In this document: positions 17,550 through 25,203 of the stretch, piece after piece
Position numbering within the stretch: the stretch's first letter is position 1
Layout: every line of letters begins with the position of its first letter
Source: Lachnospiraceae bacterium
GTDB lineage: Bacteria > Bacillota > Clostridia > Lachnospirales > Lachnospiraceae
DNA: 64,000 nucleotides
Direction: 5' to 3'
NCBI GenBank assembly: GCA_021153325.1
Contig: JAGKTQ010000004.1
Coordinates: 1 to 64,000 of the forward strand
Made by a program: the position numbers and the translations under genes
Notes under the pieces: model-generated
The model's database searches: none
What the model saw: the letters and a program-made list of their open reading frames with translations, nothing else
What the model was told of the DNA's origin: nothing

Positions 17550-18232
17550 AAAAATTGCAGCCCTGGGAAGCACTTCTCAAGAGAATACTTTGGGCACAAC
17601 TGGGAGATATTCAAAATAAAAAAATATTGGATTTTGGCAGCGGAATTGGTGTAACGGCAAATCATTATGCAAAAAATAACGAAGTAGTGGCAATTGAGCC
17701 GTCCGAAGAAAGCGTGAAAGAACGATATACAGAAAATGATTATCAGCAGATTATCGGAAGTATAGATGAATTAAAGAAACTGGAAGGCGAAAGTTTTGAC
17801 CTTATCTTTTGCCACAATGTGTTGGAGTACGCCACGGAGAGAGAGGATATAATAAAAGAGTTTTACCGTTTATTAAAGCCAAATGGCATGTTGTCTGTTG
17901 TGAAACATAATCGTTCTGGCAGAGTTATGCAAATGGTGGTTCTGTTAAATAATTTTGAAAGTGCAAACAGTCTTCTTGATGGAAATGATGGTATGACATC
18001 ACAATTTGGAGCTATTCATTATTACGAGGATGAAGATATAACAAAGTGGTGTAACGGATTTGCGATTTCAAAGGTGCATGGGATTAGGACGTTCTGGGAC
18101 TTGCAGCAGAATCAGGAAATACATAAGGATGCGGACTGGCAGGAAAAAATGGTACAGGTGGAAATGCGGGTGGCTGATATTGAGGAATACCAGAATATTG
18201 CATTTTTCCATCATTTGATCATAACAAAATGA
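17543..18232 (+). CDS. Class I SAM-dependent methyltransferase
   Basis: 229 residues with a Rossmann methyltransferase fold. Motif I is ILDFGSGIGV, motif II ends in an acidic residue in VVAIEPSEES, and motif IV/post-motif is LIFCHNVLEYA followed by LLKPNGMLSVV (Methyltransf_11 pattern). Substrate unknown; small-molecule targets are more common than nucleic acids in this group. Overlaps the thioesterase gene by 7 bp and touches the S66 peptidase gene, forming a compact three-gene unit. Confidence 0.88.
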   Translation: MLEKLQPWEALLKRILWAQLGDIQNKKILDFGSGIGVTANHYAKNNEVVAIEPSEESVKERYTENDYQQIIGSIDELKKLEGESFDLIFCHNVLEYATEREDIIKEFYRLLKPNGMLSVVKHNRSGRVMQMVVLLNNFESANSLLDGNDGMTSQFGAIHYYEDEDITKWCNGFAISKVHGIRTFWDLQQNQEIHKDADWQEKMVQVEMRVADIEEYQNIAFFHHLIITK

Positions 18233-18258
18233 AAACTTTGGATAAAGGGGAAAATAAA

Positions 18259-19098
18259 ATGAAAAAAGGAGATAAAGTTGCTATAGTATGCTGTTCCAAT
18301 GGACAAAAACCAGCTTATAAAGAAAAATTAAATATTCTGCAAAGAACATTGGAAGAGATTGGACTTTATCCGGTTTTTAGCGACTGTATTTATGAAAAAG
18401 GGTCTGTTTTCAGTGGTTCAGCAAAAGAAAGAGCGGATAGCCTGATGCACTTTTATGAGGATGAAGAAATTAAGGCGATCTTTGATATTTCAGGCGGGGA
18501 TATTGCTAACGAAGTGCTCCCTTTTTTGGATTATAATGTGATAGCAAAAAGTGAAAAGATGTTTTGGGGGTATAGTGACCTTACAACAATTATAAATGCA
18601 ATCTATACGAAGACGGGTAAGAAATCTGTTTTGTATCAGGTCAGAAATTTAATTTATGATGATGCAGATAAACAAATAGCTAATTTCACAAATACTGTAA
18701 TGAACCAAACTGCGGATCTGTTTCAGTTTGATTATGATCTTGTGCAAAAAGAAGAGATGCATGGAATTGTAGTTGGTGGCAATATAAGATGTCTTTTGAA
18801 ATTAGCTGGAACAGAATATTGGCCTGATATGAATGGAAAGATTTTGTTGTTAGAAGCTCGCAGCGGAATGGTTCCGCAGATGGTGACATATTTAAATCAG
18901 TTAAAGCAAATGAGAGTGTTTGATAAAGTTGCAGGAATCCTTCTTGGAACATTTACAGAAATGGAAGAGAAGGGTTGTTTACCTGACATCATTGATTTGG
19001 TAAAACGGTATGCTGGTACGGATATTCCGATTGCAAAGACTGCAGAAATTGGGCATGGAATCGATACAAAAGGAATTATAATCGGGCGGAAAATATAA
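18259..19098 (+). CDS. LD-carboxypeptidase / MccF-like protein (peptidase family S66)
   Basis: 280 residues. The nucleophile Ser sits in FWGYSDLTT, the catalytic Glu in LLLEARSG and the His in AEIGHGID, the S66 triad order. Members either cut the L,D bond of cytoplasmic muropeptides (LdcA) or inactivate peptidyl-nucleotide antibiotics such as microcin C (MccF). Start ATG 18259 is chosen because AAAGGGG lies just upstream at 18244-18250; an ATG at 18229 overlaps the preceding gene. Which of the two roles applies cannot be told from sequence. Confidence 0.9.
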   Translation: MKKGDKVAIVCCSNGQKPAYKEKLNILQRTLEEIGLYPVFSDCIYEKGSVFSGSAKERADSLMHFYEDEEIKAIFDISGGDIANEVLPFLDYNVIAKSEKMFWGYSDLTTIINAIYTKTGKKSVLYQVRNLIYDDADKQIANFTNTVMNQTADLFQFDYDLVQKEEMHGIVVGGNIRCLLKLAGTEYWPDMNGKILLLEARSGMVPQMVTYLNQLKQMRVFDKVAGILLGTFTEMEEKGCLPDIIDLVKRYAGTDIPIAKTAEIGHGIDTKGIIIGRKI

Positions 19099-19168
19099 AA
19101 TAATTGACAAAACATGACGATACAAGCTATGTAAATGGAGTTTGGACAACATCAAGGAGGATGAGTTC

Positions 19169-19684
19169 ATGGCATTGATCAATTTGACGACTAAGATAGA
19201 AAAAGAAGGAATTTTCGATTCCAATGCTCGTGTGGTATTTGAAAAACAGAATGAGCAAACGATTAATGATAATCAGAAAGAAAGTGGAGATACGGTAGAA
19301 ATTTCTGATGAGGCAAAGCAAAAATATGCAGAGTATTTAAGTCTTCAGCAAAGTTTAGATGCAATGAACCAGCAGGATGATGCAGCGAATGAAGCAGCAG
19401 ACGATATTGCTAAAATCATGACAATATTCCGCAGAATTGCTAATGGAGATCATGTTCCAAGCTGTGATGAAAAAAAATTGCTAGAATACAGCAGTGAGAT
19501 GTATCAGATGGCAAAAAATATTGCCATGATAGCAGAAAACGATGATCCAGAGGAATATGAATCTGTAGATAAGGATGAGAAAGAAAGGTCTATAAAATCA
19601 GAACTGTCTTCCATGGGAGTTTCCGGTAATGTTGAAGCTGCAGCGAGCATTACCGAATCACTGGCTGATTTGCCAAGTGAATAG
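19169..19684 (+). CDS. Hypothetical protein
   Basis: 171 residues, soluble, strongly acidic, no signal peptide or membrane segment. It begins with an Asn/Lys/Glu-rich region, contains GDTVEISDEAKQKYAEYL and a predicted mainly helical body. I do not recognise a family. Start ATG 19169 is preceded by a strong AAGGAGG. It lies 70 bp after the S66 gene and is the last gene before the RNA cluster. Confidence 0.75.
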   Translation: MALINLTTKIEKEGIFDSNARVVFEKQNEQTINDNQKESGDTVEISDEAKQKYAEYLSLQQSLDAMNQQDDAANEAADDIAKIMTIFRRIANGDHVPSCDEKKLLEYSSEMYQMAKNIAMIAENDDPEEYESVDKDEKERSIKSELSSMGVSGNVEAAASITESLADLPSE

Positions 19685-19713
19685 CATAATGAGAAATCTT
19701 ATCGATAACGTAC

Positions 19714-19742
19714 TAGACATTTAATGAAAAGTATTATACAAT
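19714..19742 (+). promoter_or_regulatory. Strong promoter of a candidate small RNA
   Basis: TAGACA (19714-19719), 17-bp spacer, TACAAT (19737-19742). No open reading frame of useful size follows before the terminator at 19880. A 6-bp dyad AGTTAG/CTAACT (19744-19761) sits across the predicted start point and could be an operator. Confidence 0.6.
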
Positions 19743-19749
19743 AAGTTAG

Positions 19750-19880
19750 CCAACACTAACTAAGGTATAGAAATATACCTCCTTGCTATTTACTGTAAAG
19801 CATTAAATAGCTTTTACCAGACATACAAATTGGAAAATCTTCTGCCTTTCTATGTGAGGTGGGAGATTTTCTTTTTATTT
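19750..19880 (+). ncRNA. Candidate structured small RNA (family not recognised)
   Basis: Predicted ~130-nt transcript made of successive hairpins: AGGTATA-GAAA-TATACCT (19763-19780, GNRA loop), GCTATTTA/TAAATAGC (19785-19811) and a 14-bp terminator stem (19833-19871) with a T tract. It has its own promoter, no plausible reading frame, and lies directly before a tRNA operon that has a separate promoter. Could be a stand-alone regulatory RNA or, less likely, degenerate sequence. Not matched to any family I know. Confidence 0.5.
19833..19880 (+). terminator. Rho-independent terminator of the candidate small RNA
   Basis: GAAAATCT (19833-19840) pairs with AGATTTTC (19864-19871); the stem extends inward through TCTGCC/GGTGGG with wobble pairs to 14 bp, followed by CTTTTTATTT. 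Confidence 0.85.
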
Positions 19881-19921
19881 AAACTATAAATTAAAAAAAA
19901 TAAAAAAATTTAAAAATGTGC

Positions 19922-19950
19922 TTGACAAGCGCTTTTTGTTTATGTAAAAT
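19922..19950 (+). promoter_or_regulatory. Promoter of the tRNA-Phe/Gly/Gly operon
   Basis: Consensus TTGACA (19922-19927), 17-bp spacer, TAAAAT (19945-19950), 33 bp before tRNA-Phe. Confidence 0.8.
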
Positions 19951-19982
19951 ATCAACTGTTGTGACGTGAGAGTTTCCAACTT

Positions 19983-20055
<73 letters not shown>

Positions 20056-20090
20056 TTGCAAAATGCTAACGAGCAGGAAGCAGTAAATAT

Positions 20091-20161
20091 GCGGGTGTAG
20101 TTCAATGGTAGAACACTAGCCTTCCAAGCTAGATACGTGGGTTCGATTCCCATCACCCGCT
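20091..20161 (+). tRNA. tRNA-Gly (anticodon UCC)
   Basis: 71-nt cloverleaf. Acceptor GCGGGTG/CACCCGC (one wobble-free stem), anticodon stem CTAGC/GCTAG around CTTCCAA. Discriminator T, CCA not encoded. Confidence 0.96.
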
Positions 20162-20251
20162 CTTCATGTGCGAGGTACATCGATTCGTAAGAATCGGCTG
20201 AACAAGTCGGCAACATACTTAGCGAATGTACGAGTGCATGTTTTCATATAT

Positions 20252-20325
<74 letters not shown>

Positions 20326-20329
20326 AGGG

Positions 20330-20357
20330 AATCGAAGAAATTCGGTTTCTTTTTTTA
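20330..20357 (+). terminator. Terminator just inside the left end of the element
   Basis: AATCGAA-GAAA-TTCGGTT hairpin (7 bp, GNRA loop) followed by TCTTTTTTT. It now ends the tRNA operon transcript, replacing the displaced chromosomal terminator at 23839. Confidence 0.75.
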
Positions 20358-20557
20358 TTGTAAAATCAAGGGTTTGCGGACTTTTTGATGCTTGAAAAAC
20401 AGCAAAAATTTTTTGATTACCTCTGGTTACCTTTTTGCGGATTCAAATAAGTTGAATTCATTCTAATGATTATGAAAGGAAAAATTTTCAATCTGGACTG
20501 ATTTTTCATAATAAATGGTGGCAAAACATAGCTTTTCATTAGGGCTTGTCTGCTCAA

Positions 20558-20616
20558 AACAAAGAAGGAAGAAAAGGTCGAGGCGTATGCCTTGCAGGTT
20601 TTCTTCCTTCTTTGTT
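20558..20616. repeat. Long inverted repeat with inner hairpin
   Basis: Perfect 18-bp arms AACAAAGAAGGAAGAAAA (20558-20575) and the complement at 20599-20616. The 23-nt loop contains a second hairpin CGAGGC-GTAT-GCCTTG. It lies 25 bp beyond the 3' end of the minus-strand relaxase remnant, so it may be that gene's terminator, or a structural site of the element. Confidence 0.8.
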
Positions 20617-20641
20617 ACCATATGGGAAGCCATAAGGAAAA

Positions 20642-21196
20642 TTACCGATGTACGCCAAGGTCTTTTTCCTGCGTTTGTTTCTTCGGATAGATGGATTGGA
20701 TATTTTTCTTTACTACTTCCAATTCTTTCAATGTTTCTTTTTTCTGATTTAATCTGGCATGTAATTCCCGTTTTGATTCCTCGGATTCACTTATCATTCT
20801 TCTCAAAGAAGGGATGGATGGGATTGGATTGTTCTTTCGATATAACTTTACATATTGAACCGAAGCTTCATACAACATGATTTCCGTTCTGTATTTTTCC
20901 CTGAATGAGTTTGGATTTTTAGAAGCACGGTATTGCATATAAATTTTTGAATTATCATTCATCCGCTCTAAATGATGCTCTAACTCTTTATAGCTGCTTA
21001 ATTTATCTTCCATGCACTTTAAGGAATCATGTACTTCCTTATATTTTTCTCTAGTATTTTTACAGAGTTCTTCAAGTGCTTCTGTGGAATGGATATTGTT
21101 CTTTACAAGGTAATTATAGGTGGAAGGATTAATGCGAGTGTAAAGATAAAGCAGGCATTTATGAATATTTGAAAAGATTATTTTTAGGTAGCGAGA
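20642..21196 (-). pseudogene. Relaxase/mobilization protein, C-terminal remnant
   Basis: The frame is open from 21196 down to the stop at 20642 with an ATG only at 21013. The readable product is rich in Lys/Glu, coiled-coil-like, and includes NPNSFREKYRTEIMLYEASV and PSIPSLRRMISE, which resemble the C-terminal tail of MobA/VirD2-type relaxases of Firmicutes mobilizable elements. The catalytic N-terminal part with its Tyr and His triad is missing. A 123-residue product from ATG 21013 is possible but is unlikely to act as a relaxase. Assignment from pattern memory, so moderate. Confidence 0.55.
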
Positions 21197-21255
21197 TTAA
21201 AATATAAAAGGTATAATAGGACGCAGGACATGGAAGTTTAGAAAGGGATTACAGT

Positions 21256-22266
21256 ATGGGTGATTTAATATCTTACAATGAACAATTTAAAAAGGTTGTT
21301 GATATTATAGAGGCTGCCAAAGAGCGTGCGTATCGTAAGGTTAATGAGGAATTGATCTTGATGTATCGTGATATTGGCGAATACATTAGCATACAATCTG
21401 AAAATGCGGAATACGGCGACGCATTTGTACAGAAACTGGCGGACTTTTTTTCGGGAAATTACCCTGACCTAAAAGGATTCAATCGTCGTGGTCTCTATAG
21501 AATGAAGCAATTCTATGAACTTTACAAGGATAACGAAAAAGTGTCACCACTGGTGACACAATTGAGTTGGACGAATCATCTTAAGATTATGTCTGCATGT
21601 AAAACTATGGATGAACGCATATTTTACATGAATATGTGTATTAAAGAACGACTTTCTAAAAGAGAATTAGAGAGGCAGATAGATAGCGGATATTACGAAA
21701 GATACATGCTATCACAGAAACCACTGACACCGGCGATAGAAGAATCAAAACGGGCAACGGGAAATATTTTTCTTGATAATTACGTACTTGATTTCCTTGA
21801 CGTTCCAGAAACTGTTTCTGAACGTGATTTGCAGAAATCCATTATTCATAATCTTAAAGATTTTATTCTTGAAATTGGGAAGGACTTCACATTTATAGGA
21901 GAAGAATACCGTGTGCAGGTAGGAAATCACGATTATTACATTGATCTGTTGTTTTACCATAGAGGATTTTCCTGTCTTGTAGCATTTGAATTAAAAATCG
22001 GAGAATTTAAACCGGAGTACATTGGCAAGATAAATTTCTATCTGGAAGCACTTGACCGTGAAGTGAAAAAGGAAAATGAGAATCCTAGTGTAGGTGTTAT
22101 CCTATGTGCAAGTAAGGATGATGAAGTTGTGGAATTTGCCCTTAGTCGTAGCCTGTCTCCAACAATGGTTTCGGAGTATACTTTGAAATTGATTGATAAG
22201 AAACTGTTGCAGAAAAAGTTAAAAGAGTACATTGAATTGGCAGGAACAGTTTATGACGAGGAATAG
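21256..22266 (+). CDS. PDDEXK nuclease of the YhcG/DUF1016 family
   Basis: 336 residues, full length for the family. The N-terminal DUF1016 region (~10-165) contains helical segments such as FNRRGLYRMKQFYELY and SWTNHLKIM. The C-terminal PDDEXK nuclease (~170-336) has DYYIDLLFYHRGFSCLVAFE followed by LK, giving the D…ExK catalytic pattern. Members are found next to restriction systems and on mobile elements; a defence or DNA-processing role is suspected, not proven. RBS AAAGGG at 21242-21247. The only intact gene of the integrative element; a terminator follows at 22367. Confidence 0.9.
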   Translation: MGDLISYNEQFKKVVDIIEAAKERAYRKVNEELILMYRDIGEYISIQSENAEYGDAFVQKLADFFSGNYPDLKGFNRRGLYRMKQFYELYKDNEKVSPLVTQLSWTNHLKIMSACKTMDERIFYMNMCIKERLSKRELERQIDSGYYERYMLSQKPLTPAIEESKRATGNIFLDNYVLDFLDVPETVSERDLQKSIIHNLKDFILEIGKDFTFIGEEYRVQVGNHDYYIDLLFYHRGFSCLVAFELKIGEFKPEYIGKINFYLEALDREVKKENENPSVGVILCASKDDEVVEFALSRSLSPTMVSEYTLKLIDKKLLQKKLKEYIELAGTVYDEE

Positions 22267-22366
22267 AAGGGGGAATTAATAAAATCTATAAATTAATGAT
22301 CGAAAAGTGTAGACTTAGTGTATTTTGAAATAATCTTCCTGACCGATTATACTTTAATTGTAGAAA

Positions 22367-22396
22367 AGCATTTCGCTTTAAGCGGAGTGCTTTTTT
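22367..22396 (+). terminator. Terminator after the YhcG-like gene
   Basis: Twelve-pair stem AGCATTTCGCTT / AAGCGGAGTGCT (with wobbles) and a very tight loop, followed by TTTTT. It separates the nuclease from the integrase gene. Confidence 0.8.
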
Positions 22397-22429
22397 CATG
22401 AAAAAGTATGAGAGGAAGGAGGAACAGGC

Positions 22430-23685
22430 TTGTCACAGGATGCAGATTACATTGAGTTGTTGAATTATGCAGAGCGCAAGGGTATAATTGATATATCCAG
22501 ATTGAAAATAGATGTCGAAATGAGCAAACGCGAAGAATATTTAAAGCGGCATACATATAATATCTGGCAGGGTAAGAACGGCTACTGGTATACAAATCTG
22601 TATGATGAGAGTTCCCCTTCCCAAAGAAAGAAGATAAAGAAAAACTCAAGGGAAAAGATAGAGGATGCTATCGTAGAGTATTACAAAGAGAAGGACAGGA
22701 TTCCGAGATTTGGAGAGTGTTTTTCAGACTGGCAGAAGTATTCTCTTGAATGCGGGAAAGTATCAAAGAACATGTATGACAGGCGGGAATGTGATTACAA
22801 CCGCTTTATCAAGGGTTCCAAGATGGATAAAACATCCATGGACAGGATCACGGAAACGGATATCATTATCTTTCTGGATGACGTGTTAAAACAGTTTAGC
22901 GGACAGATAGCAAGAAAAGCATTTAATAACATGAAATTGCTGATAACGGGAACATTTGTCTATGCAAAGGTTATCAGACGGATTAACTGTATCTATACGA
23001 GGGAGCTGATTGGTTCCTACAGTCCGTCCCCAAGACAGTTTAAGAGACCGAAGATGTATCTGCAGGTATTTGCGGATGATGAAGTGGAAATGATTATCAA
23101 CCGCATTACATCCACGTATTGGGACAGTGAGAGGCATTTAGGACTGTTATTTATGCTTTTTACAGGTGTGAGAGTAGGAGAACTCGCCACACTCAAAACG
23201 TTCATTTTCTGCCCGGAAACAAGCTCCATATTCAGAGAACGATAAGTAAAGCCAAGGATGAGAATGGAAAGTCACACAGAATCATTTCTGATTTTCCAAA
23301 GACTCCTACCAGTGATTCTATTGTTTATCTGTCAGATGATGCGATGACGGTTTATCATCAGGTCATGGCACTGCGTAAAGAAAAAGGCATTACCAGCGAG
23401 TTTTTATTTTCTGAGCATGGAACGTATATTGCAGACATTATTTTTGATAAGACTATGAGAAAAATTTGTACGGAACTGAATATTCCGGTCAGAAGCTGTC
23501 ATAAGCTCCGCAAGACCTATTGCAGTGAATTGCTCGACCTTGGAATCAGTGAAAAGATAGTACAGAACCAGATGCGACATGCAGATATTGCAACGACAAA
23601 GGGACATTACTATTTCAGTACAAAGAAAGAAGCTGCCATTAAGGAAGCATTGAACCGTAACAATAAATTATGCGTGAATATATGA
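22430..23685 (+). pseudogene. int: Tyrosine recombinase/integrase, split by a frameshift
   Basis: Integrase of the element, ~418 residues when rejoined. Part 1 (22430-23245, TTG start with GGAGG at 22415-22420) holds the arm-binding/SAM-like N-terminal domains and the first catalytic Arg in TGVRVGELATL. Reading changes frame near 23197 in CTCAAAACG; loss of one A would explain it (…LATLK-N-VHFLPGNKLHIQ…). Part 2 continues to 23685 with CHKLRKT (HxxR), QMRHADIATT (His) and the Tyr nucleophile in HYYF. All catalytic residues survive across the two frames. As written it cannot make a full enzyme. Confidence 0.88.
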
Positions 23686-23806
23686 TGAGAGAACGACTTG
23701 TGCGCGACTTATATTTTTTTGAGTGATTTGGTTACTTTTTTGGTTACTCATAAAAATAAGAGCCCGCAAACCCGCATAAATACTGGGCTTGCGAATCTAC
23801 CCTCTT

Positions 23807-23828
23807 TTCGATCCCCGTCTCGCGCTCT
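23807..23828 (+). repeat. attR core of the integrative element
   Basis: Exact 22-bp copy of 20304-20325. Upstream flank (CTACCCTC) differs from the tRNA, which confirms this is only a 3' tRNA fragment left by site-specific integration. Confidence 0.93.
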
Positions 23829-23838
23829 TGTAAATGGT

Positions 23839-23872
23839 AGAGAACGTTGATTTTATCAGCGTTCTCTTATTT
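23839..23872 (+). terminator. Displaced original terminator of the tRNA operon
   Basis: 13-bp stem AGAGAACGTTGAT (23839-23851) / ATCAGCGTTCTCT (23855-23867), T-rich tail. Placed 11 bp after attR, where the tRNA-Gly terminator would have been before insertion. Confidence 0.75.
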
Positions 23873-24010
23873 TGTTGTTATGGGGAATTATTTTAAAATG
23901 TAGAATTTGTAGGCTTTTTGAGAATAGCAAGCATAGCATGTGGCTACTATTTCAAATAATTTGTTTGTTGCTTGTGCAAATGGGACAGCAGTAGAAATTG
24001 CTTTTAGGGG

Positions 24011-24039
24011 TTGTAAATATCCATTGCGGTGTATATAAT
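24011..24039 (+). promoter_or_regulatory. Promoter of the RNA upstream of the Abi gene
   Basis: TTGTAA (24011-24016), 17-bp spacer, TATAAT (24034-24039). Its predicted start at about 24046 immediately precedes a structured, terminated RNA. Confidence 0.75.
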
Positions 24040-24045
24040 AATACC

Positions 24046-24105
24046 AACAGTGTTGCCCGAAGCGAAAGCATTGGGGACCAAGCTGAACCTCGGTTCAGCT
24101 TTTTT
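24046..24105 (+). ncRNA. Abi-linked structured small RNA (abiF-RNA-like candidate)
   Basis: About 60 nt between a consensus promoter and the Abi_2 gene. It folds as a hairpin CCCGAAGC-GAAA-GCATTGGG (24056-24075, GNRA loop, one A-A mismatch) followed by terminator stem AAGCTGAAC-CTCG-GTTCAGCTT. A short 5' dyad (CAAC/GTTG, 24048-24055 region) is also possible. Small RNAs are a known companion of AbiF-type genes; the order promoter, RNA, terminator, toxin also resembles type III toxin-antitoxin loci. Identification as an abiF-class RNA is inference from position and structure. Confidence 0.6.
24080..24105 (+). terminator. Terminator between the small RNA and the Abi gene
   Basis: AAGCTGAAC (24080-24088), loop CTCG, GTTCAGCTT (24093-24101), then T to 24105. 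The Abi start codon lies only 17 bp downstream, so the gene is reached only by read-through or by a promoter hidden in the hairpin. Confidence 0.88.
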
Positions 24106-24121
24106 ACATTATGGAGATTGT

Positions 24122-24586
24122 ATGAACCTAAAAAGACCAATGTCGATTGAAGAACAAATCGAAAAAATTAAAGAACATAAGATTATTATTTCGGATGAAG
24201 AAGCTGCTAAGCGTATTTTAGGAGAAATAAGTTATTATCGTTTGACAGGATATGCTTTACAATATCGAGCAGGTGAAGATAGTAGCGAGTATATGGACGA
24301 AATATCTTTTGATAGTATATGTCGTATTTATCAATTTGATTCAGAGCTTAGAAGTCTACTTAGAAAGTACATAGAAAAAGCAGAAGTTTATTATCGATGT
24401 CAGATAGCGAATGGATTTGCTTTTGCGAAGTGTAACAAAGAGCCATATGATCAGCATTATGATAAAGAAAATTATTACAATAAAGAGGTTTTTCAATCAG
24501 TAATTGATAATTTTCAAAAAGAACAGGAGCGTGATTGTGCTAGGAATTGTTTTAATAAATCAAGAACAAAGGATACAAGAGCTTAA
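24122..24586 (+). pseudogene. Abi_2 (AbiD/AbiF-like) abortive-infection protein, C-terminally shortened
   Basis: 154 residues compared with about 300 for the family. The N-terminal region is typical: RPMSIEEQIEKIKEHKIII, then GEISYYRLTGYALQY, the IYQFDSELRSLL block and a helix containing YYRCQIANG, where AbiF-type proteins keep a HEPN-motif Arg. After FQKEQERD the sequence departs from the family and stops within the following terminator stem; the second HEPN helix appears lost. AbiD/AbiF proteins are phage-defence RNases or RNase-like toxins. Start ATG 24122 follows GGAGA at 24113-24117. It may be a decayed or minimal toxin. Confidence 0.8.
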
Positions 24587-24613
24587 ATGTTTTATAACGT
24601 TTAAGCTCTTTTT
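24577..24613 (+). terminator. Terminator overlapping the 3' end of the Abi gene
   Basis: AGAGCTTAAA (24578-24587) pairs with TTTAAGCTCT (24600-24609), then TTTT. Outer arms GATACAA/TTGTATC extend the pairing. The Abi stop codon lies inside the stem. Confidence 0.85.
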
Positions 24614-24654
24614 GTATCTTATCAATGAAAAAGTGCCACTTAAGGGAAAGCATA

Positions 24655-24683
24655 TTGCATTTCGACTTTTCTTATATTATAAA
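24655..24683 (+). promoter_or_regulatory. Promoter of the LytTR-DUF3021-ABC operon
   Basis: TTGCAT (24655-24660), 17-bp spacer, TATAAA (24678-24683), 28 bp before ATG 24712. Confidence 0.6.
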
Positions 24684-24711
24684 GGAAAAACAAGGAGGGT
24701 GAGAGAACGAC

Positions 24712-25149
24712 ATGAAAGTAACATTACAGCAAATATCAGGTGGAGCAGAGGAAGTCATCATAAAATATAAAAAAATGACGGAACAGATAGATGGCATAGT
24801 GAACTATATTACTCGTCAGGAAGATAAGATTATTGCCTTTAAAGATGGACAGCAGTTTGCCATTCCGCCACAAAATGTTATTTATCTGGAAAGTGTGGAT
24901 GGCATCACTTATTTGTATACAAAGATGGAAGTGTATAGGACAAATCTATCTTTGGCGTCAGTGGAAGCTATGTATATGGAAGAGGGATACTTTCGATGCA
25001 GCAAGTCTATGGTCATCAATATATATCGAATAGAAAAACTGAAAAGTGAGCCAGGCAGCCGTATTGATGCCATGATGGATAATGGAGAGCATGTCATTAT
25101 CTCAAGGCGGTATGCGAAAGAACTTCGGAGCATATTGAAAGGTGACTGA
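24712..25149 (+). CDS. LytTR-family DNA-binding transcriptional regulator
   Basis: 145 residues. An N-terminal ~45-residue segment is followed by a LytTR domain (~48-143) with IPPQNVIYLESVDGITYLYT and FRCSKSMVINIYRIEKL, then ISRRYAKELRSIL. There is no receiver domain, so this is a stand-alone LytTR of the type often paired with a DUF3021 membrane protein, where the membrane partner restrains the regulator. DUF3021 does follow here, 54 bp downstream, then an ABC transporter; LytTR probably controls the operon. Strong AAGGAGGG ribosome site. Confidence 0.92.
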   Translation: MKVTLQQISGGAEEVIIKYKKMTEQIDGIVNYITRQEDKIIAFKDGQQFAIPPQNVIYLESVDGITYLYTKMEVYRTNLSLASVEAMYMEEGYFRCSKSMVINIYRIEKLKSEPGSRIDAMMDNGEHVIISRRYAKELRSILKGD

Positions 25150-25203
25150 TGAGCGGTCAAATAGATTTTGAGTATATTATTTGATAGATAGAAAGGCACA
25201 GGA

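Noticed and set aside
19750..19880. Riboswitch or T-box leader for the following genes
   Set aside because: It ends in a terminator, the next genes are tRNAs with their own promoter, and no T-box or tRNA-binding motif is visible.
20515..20880. 121-codon plus-strand frame
   Set aside because: Runs antisense to the relaxase remnant and through the 18-bp inverted repeat; no ribosome site and low-complexity product.
24504..24770. 88-codon frame after the Abi gene that might supply its missing C-terminus by frameshift
   Set aside because: The product shows no Abi_2 features and crosses a terminator and a promoter.
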